6,407 nt of DNA from positions 1 through 6,407 of the forward strand of contig JAUVUO010000078.1 in NCBI GenBank assembly GCA_030601015.1. The letters run 5' to 3'. Shown in pieces: positions 5,629 to 6,407 of this stretch (position 1 is the first letter of the stretch; each line of letters opens with the position of its first letter). The notes beneath the pieces are model-generated. The model worked only from the letters and a program-made list of their open reading frames with translations. It was not told where the DNA came from and did not search any database. This stretch comes from Candidatus Omnitrophota bacterium (GTDB lineage Bacteria; Omnitrophota; Gorgyraeia; Duberdicusellales; 4484-171). Both the position numbers and the translations under genes were made by a program.

Positions 5629-6407
5629 AGGCGGAATATCAAGATATGTCATCACCTTGGCTAAAGGCCTTAAAGGCTTGGGCCATGAAGTCTGGGTCGC
5701 TTGTTCAGGCGGCGAGTGGATAGAGGAATTAAATGGATTAAATATAAAATATAAAATTATACCCATAAGAACTAAATCCATATTCAGTATAAAGATATTT
5801 TTGGCATTTTTTATTTTACGCAAATTAATTTTAAAGGAAAAAATAAATTTGGTTCATTCTAATACCAGAGTAACACAATATTTAGGATTTTTAATCTATA
5901 AAGTTTTACACATACCATATGTCAGCTCTATTCACGGATTCCATAGGTTATCATTATTTAGAAAGATTTTTAAGTTTCCCGGTGTATTCACAATTGCTGT
6001 TAGTAAGTCGGTGAAAAAACATTTGGTGAAAGATTTTGGATTTAATGAGAAGAAATTACGAGTTGTATATAACGGTATAGATATAGAAGGTTTTCTGGTT
6101 AATAAAATAAAAAAAAGGGATATTCAATTTAATGATAATCCCTTTTTGATTGGTGTATTAGGAAGGATTTCTGAGGAAAAAGGGCAGTTTTTAGCAGTTG
6201 AGACAATTAAAGAGATTTCAAAAAAATTTAGTAATATATATCTGTTGATCTCAGGGAAAGGCCGATTAAAAGAGAAACTTAAATGTTTTATAAAGGAAAT
6301 TGGGATGGATTCTAAGGTTGAATTTTATGATGTTAATGCGGATGAGTTTTTAGAAAGAGTGGATTTATTAATTGTTCCTTCAAAAAAAGAAGGATTTGGA
6401 TATTCTA
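5594..6407 (+). CDS. GT4 family glycosyltransferase, N-terminal 271 residues (3' truncated by window edge)
   Basis: The frame stays open from a GTG at 5594 to the window end. I chose GTG because GGCGG (5584-5588) lies 5 bases upstream as a near-consensus ribosome site, an in-frame stop lies upstream at 5564-5566, and no in-frame ATG gives a complete N-terminus. The protein opens with the GT-B strand and loop VLILTTHLNKGGISRYV (3-19), where GT4 enzymes bind the acceptor or donor. It continues with VHSNTRV (87-93), SSIHGF (111-116), VVYNGID (157-163), GRISEEKG (190-197) and PSKKEGFG (262-269). The last motif contains the first Glu of the EX7E site; the rest lies past the edge, so about 100 residues are missing. 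The tight spacing after the GT4-GT9 gene indicates one operon, so a role in LPS core or another surface glycan is likely. Donor and acceptor are unknown. It is clearly distinct from the GT4 domain upstream, so it is not a recent tandem copy. Confidence 0.88.
   Translation, partial: MNVLILTTHLNKGGISRYVITLAKGLKGLGHEVWVACSGGEWIEELNGLNIKYKIIPIRTKSIFSIKIFLAFFILRKLILKEKINLVHSNTRVTQYLGFLIYKVLHIPYVSSIHGFHRLSLFRKIFKFPGVFTIAVSKSVKKHLVKDFGFNEKKLRVVYNGIDIEGFLVNKIKKRDIQFNDNPFLIGVLGRISEEKGQFLAVETIKEISKKFSNIYLLISGKGRLKEKLKCFIKEIGMDSKVEFYDVNADEFLERVDLLIVPSKKEGFGYS

Noticed and set aside
1..6407. CRISPR arrays, tRNA or rRNA genes, insertion sequences with transposase, toxin-antitoxin or defence genes
   Set aside because: No regularly spaced repeats, no tRNA- or rRNA-like sequence and no transposase or defence motifs were seen on either strand.

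Overview
The window is AT-rich and carries genes for the lipid A, inner-core and glycan part of lipopolysaccharide (LPS) assembly, so it comes from a diderm (Gram-negative-type) bacterium. The low GC, the dense same-strand glycosyltransferase genes and the style of the proteins suggest an uncultured lineage such as Omnitrophota. That placement is inference only; no taxonomic marker is present. All supported genes are on the + strand.

Region 1 (1-3096) is a tight operon: the 3' end of a Kdo transferase gene (waaA), then lpxK (lipid A 4'-kinase), then 3 bases later one long gene. That gene joins a lipid A-type acyltransferase (LpxL/LpxM family) to a complete ELM1/GtrOC1-like putative glycosyltransferase. 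These are the inner-membrane steps that complete Kdo-lipid A.

Region 2 (3097-3430) is 334 bases without a normal gene. It starts with a well-placed Shine-Dalgarno and a 16-codon reading frame that covers a 10-bp hairpin. A compact GC-rich block (about 59% GC by my count over 3132-3260) follows, made of four consecutive hairpins. Two of these share the core AGCTTGCTG, and the block looks like a REP/BIME-type repeat or a structured RNA. The rest is AT-rich and contains a good sigma70-like promoter (TTGACT, 16 nt, TAGAAT) for the next operon.

Region 3 (3431-6407) holds a second bifunctional gene, a GT4 glycosyltransferase fused to a GT9 heptosyltransferase-type enzyme. A GTG-started GT4 glycosyltransferase follows and runs off the window end. 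A short reading frame without a start codon (5491-5628) lies across that junction and may be a gene remnant.

The genes form a plausible path from lipid A to core sugars: Kdo transfer, 4'-phosphorylation, secondary acylation with a possible coupled sugar transfer, then further core or outer sugars. The most unusual points are two full-length two-enzyme fusions in adjacent LPS operons and the GC-rich hairpin block between them.
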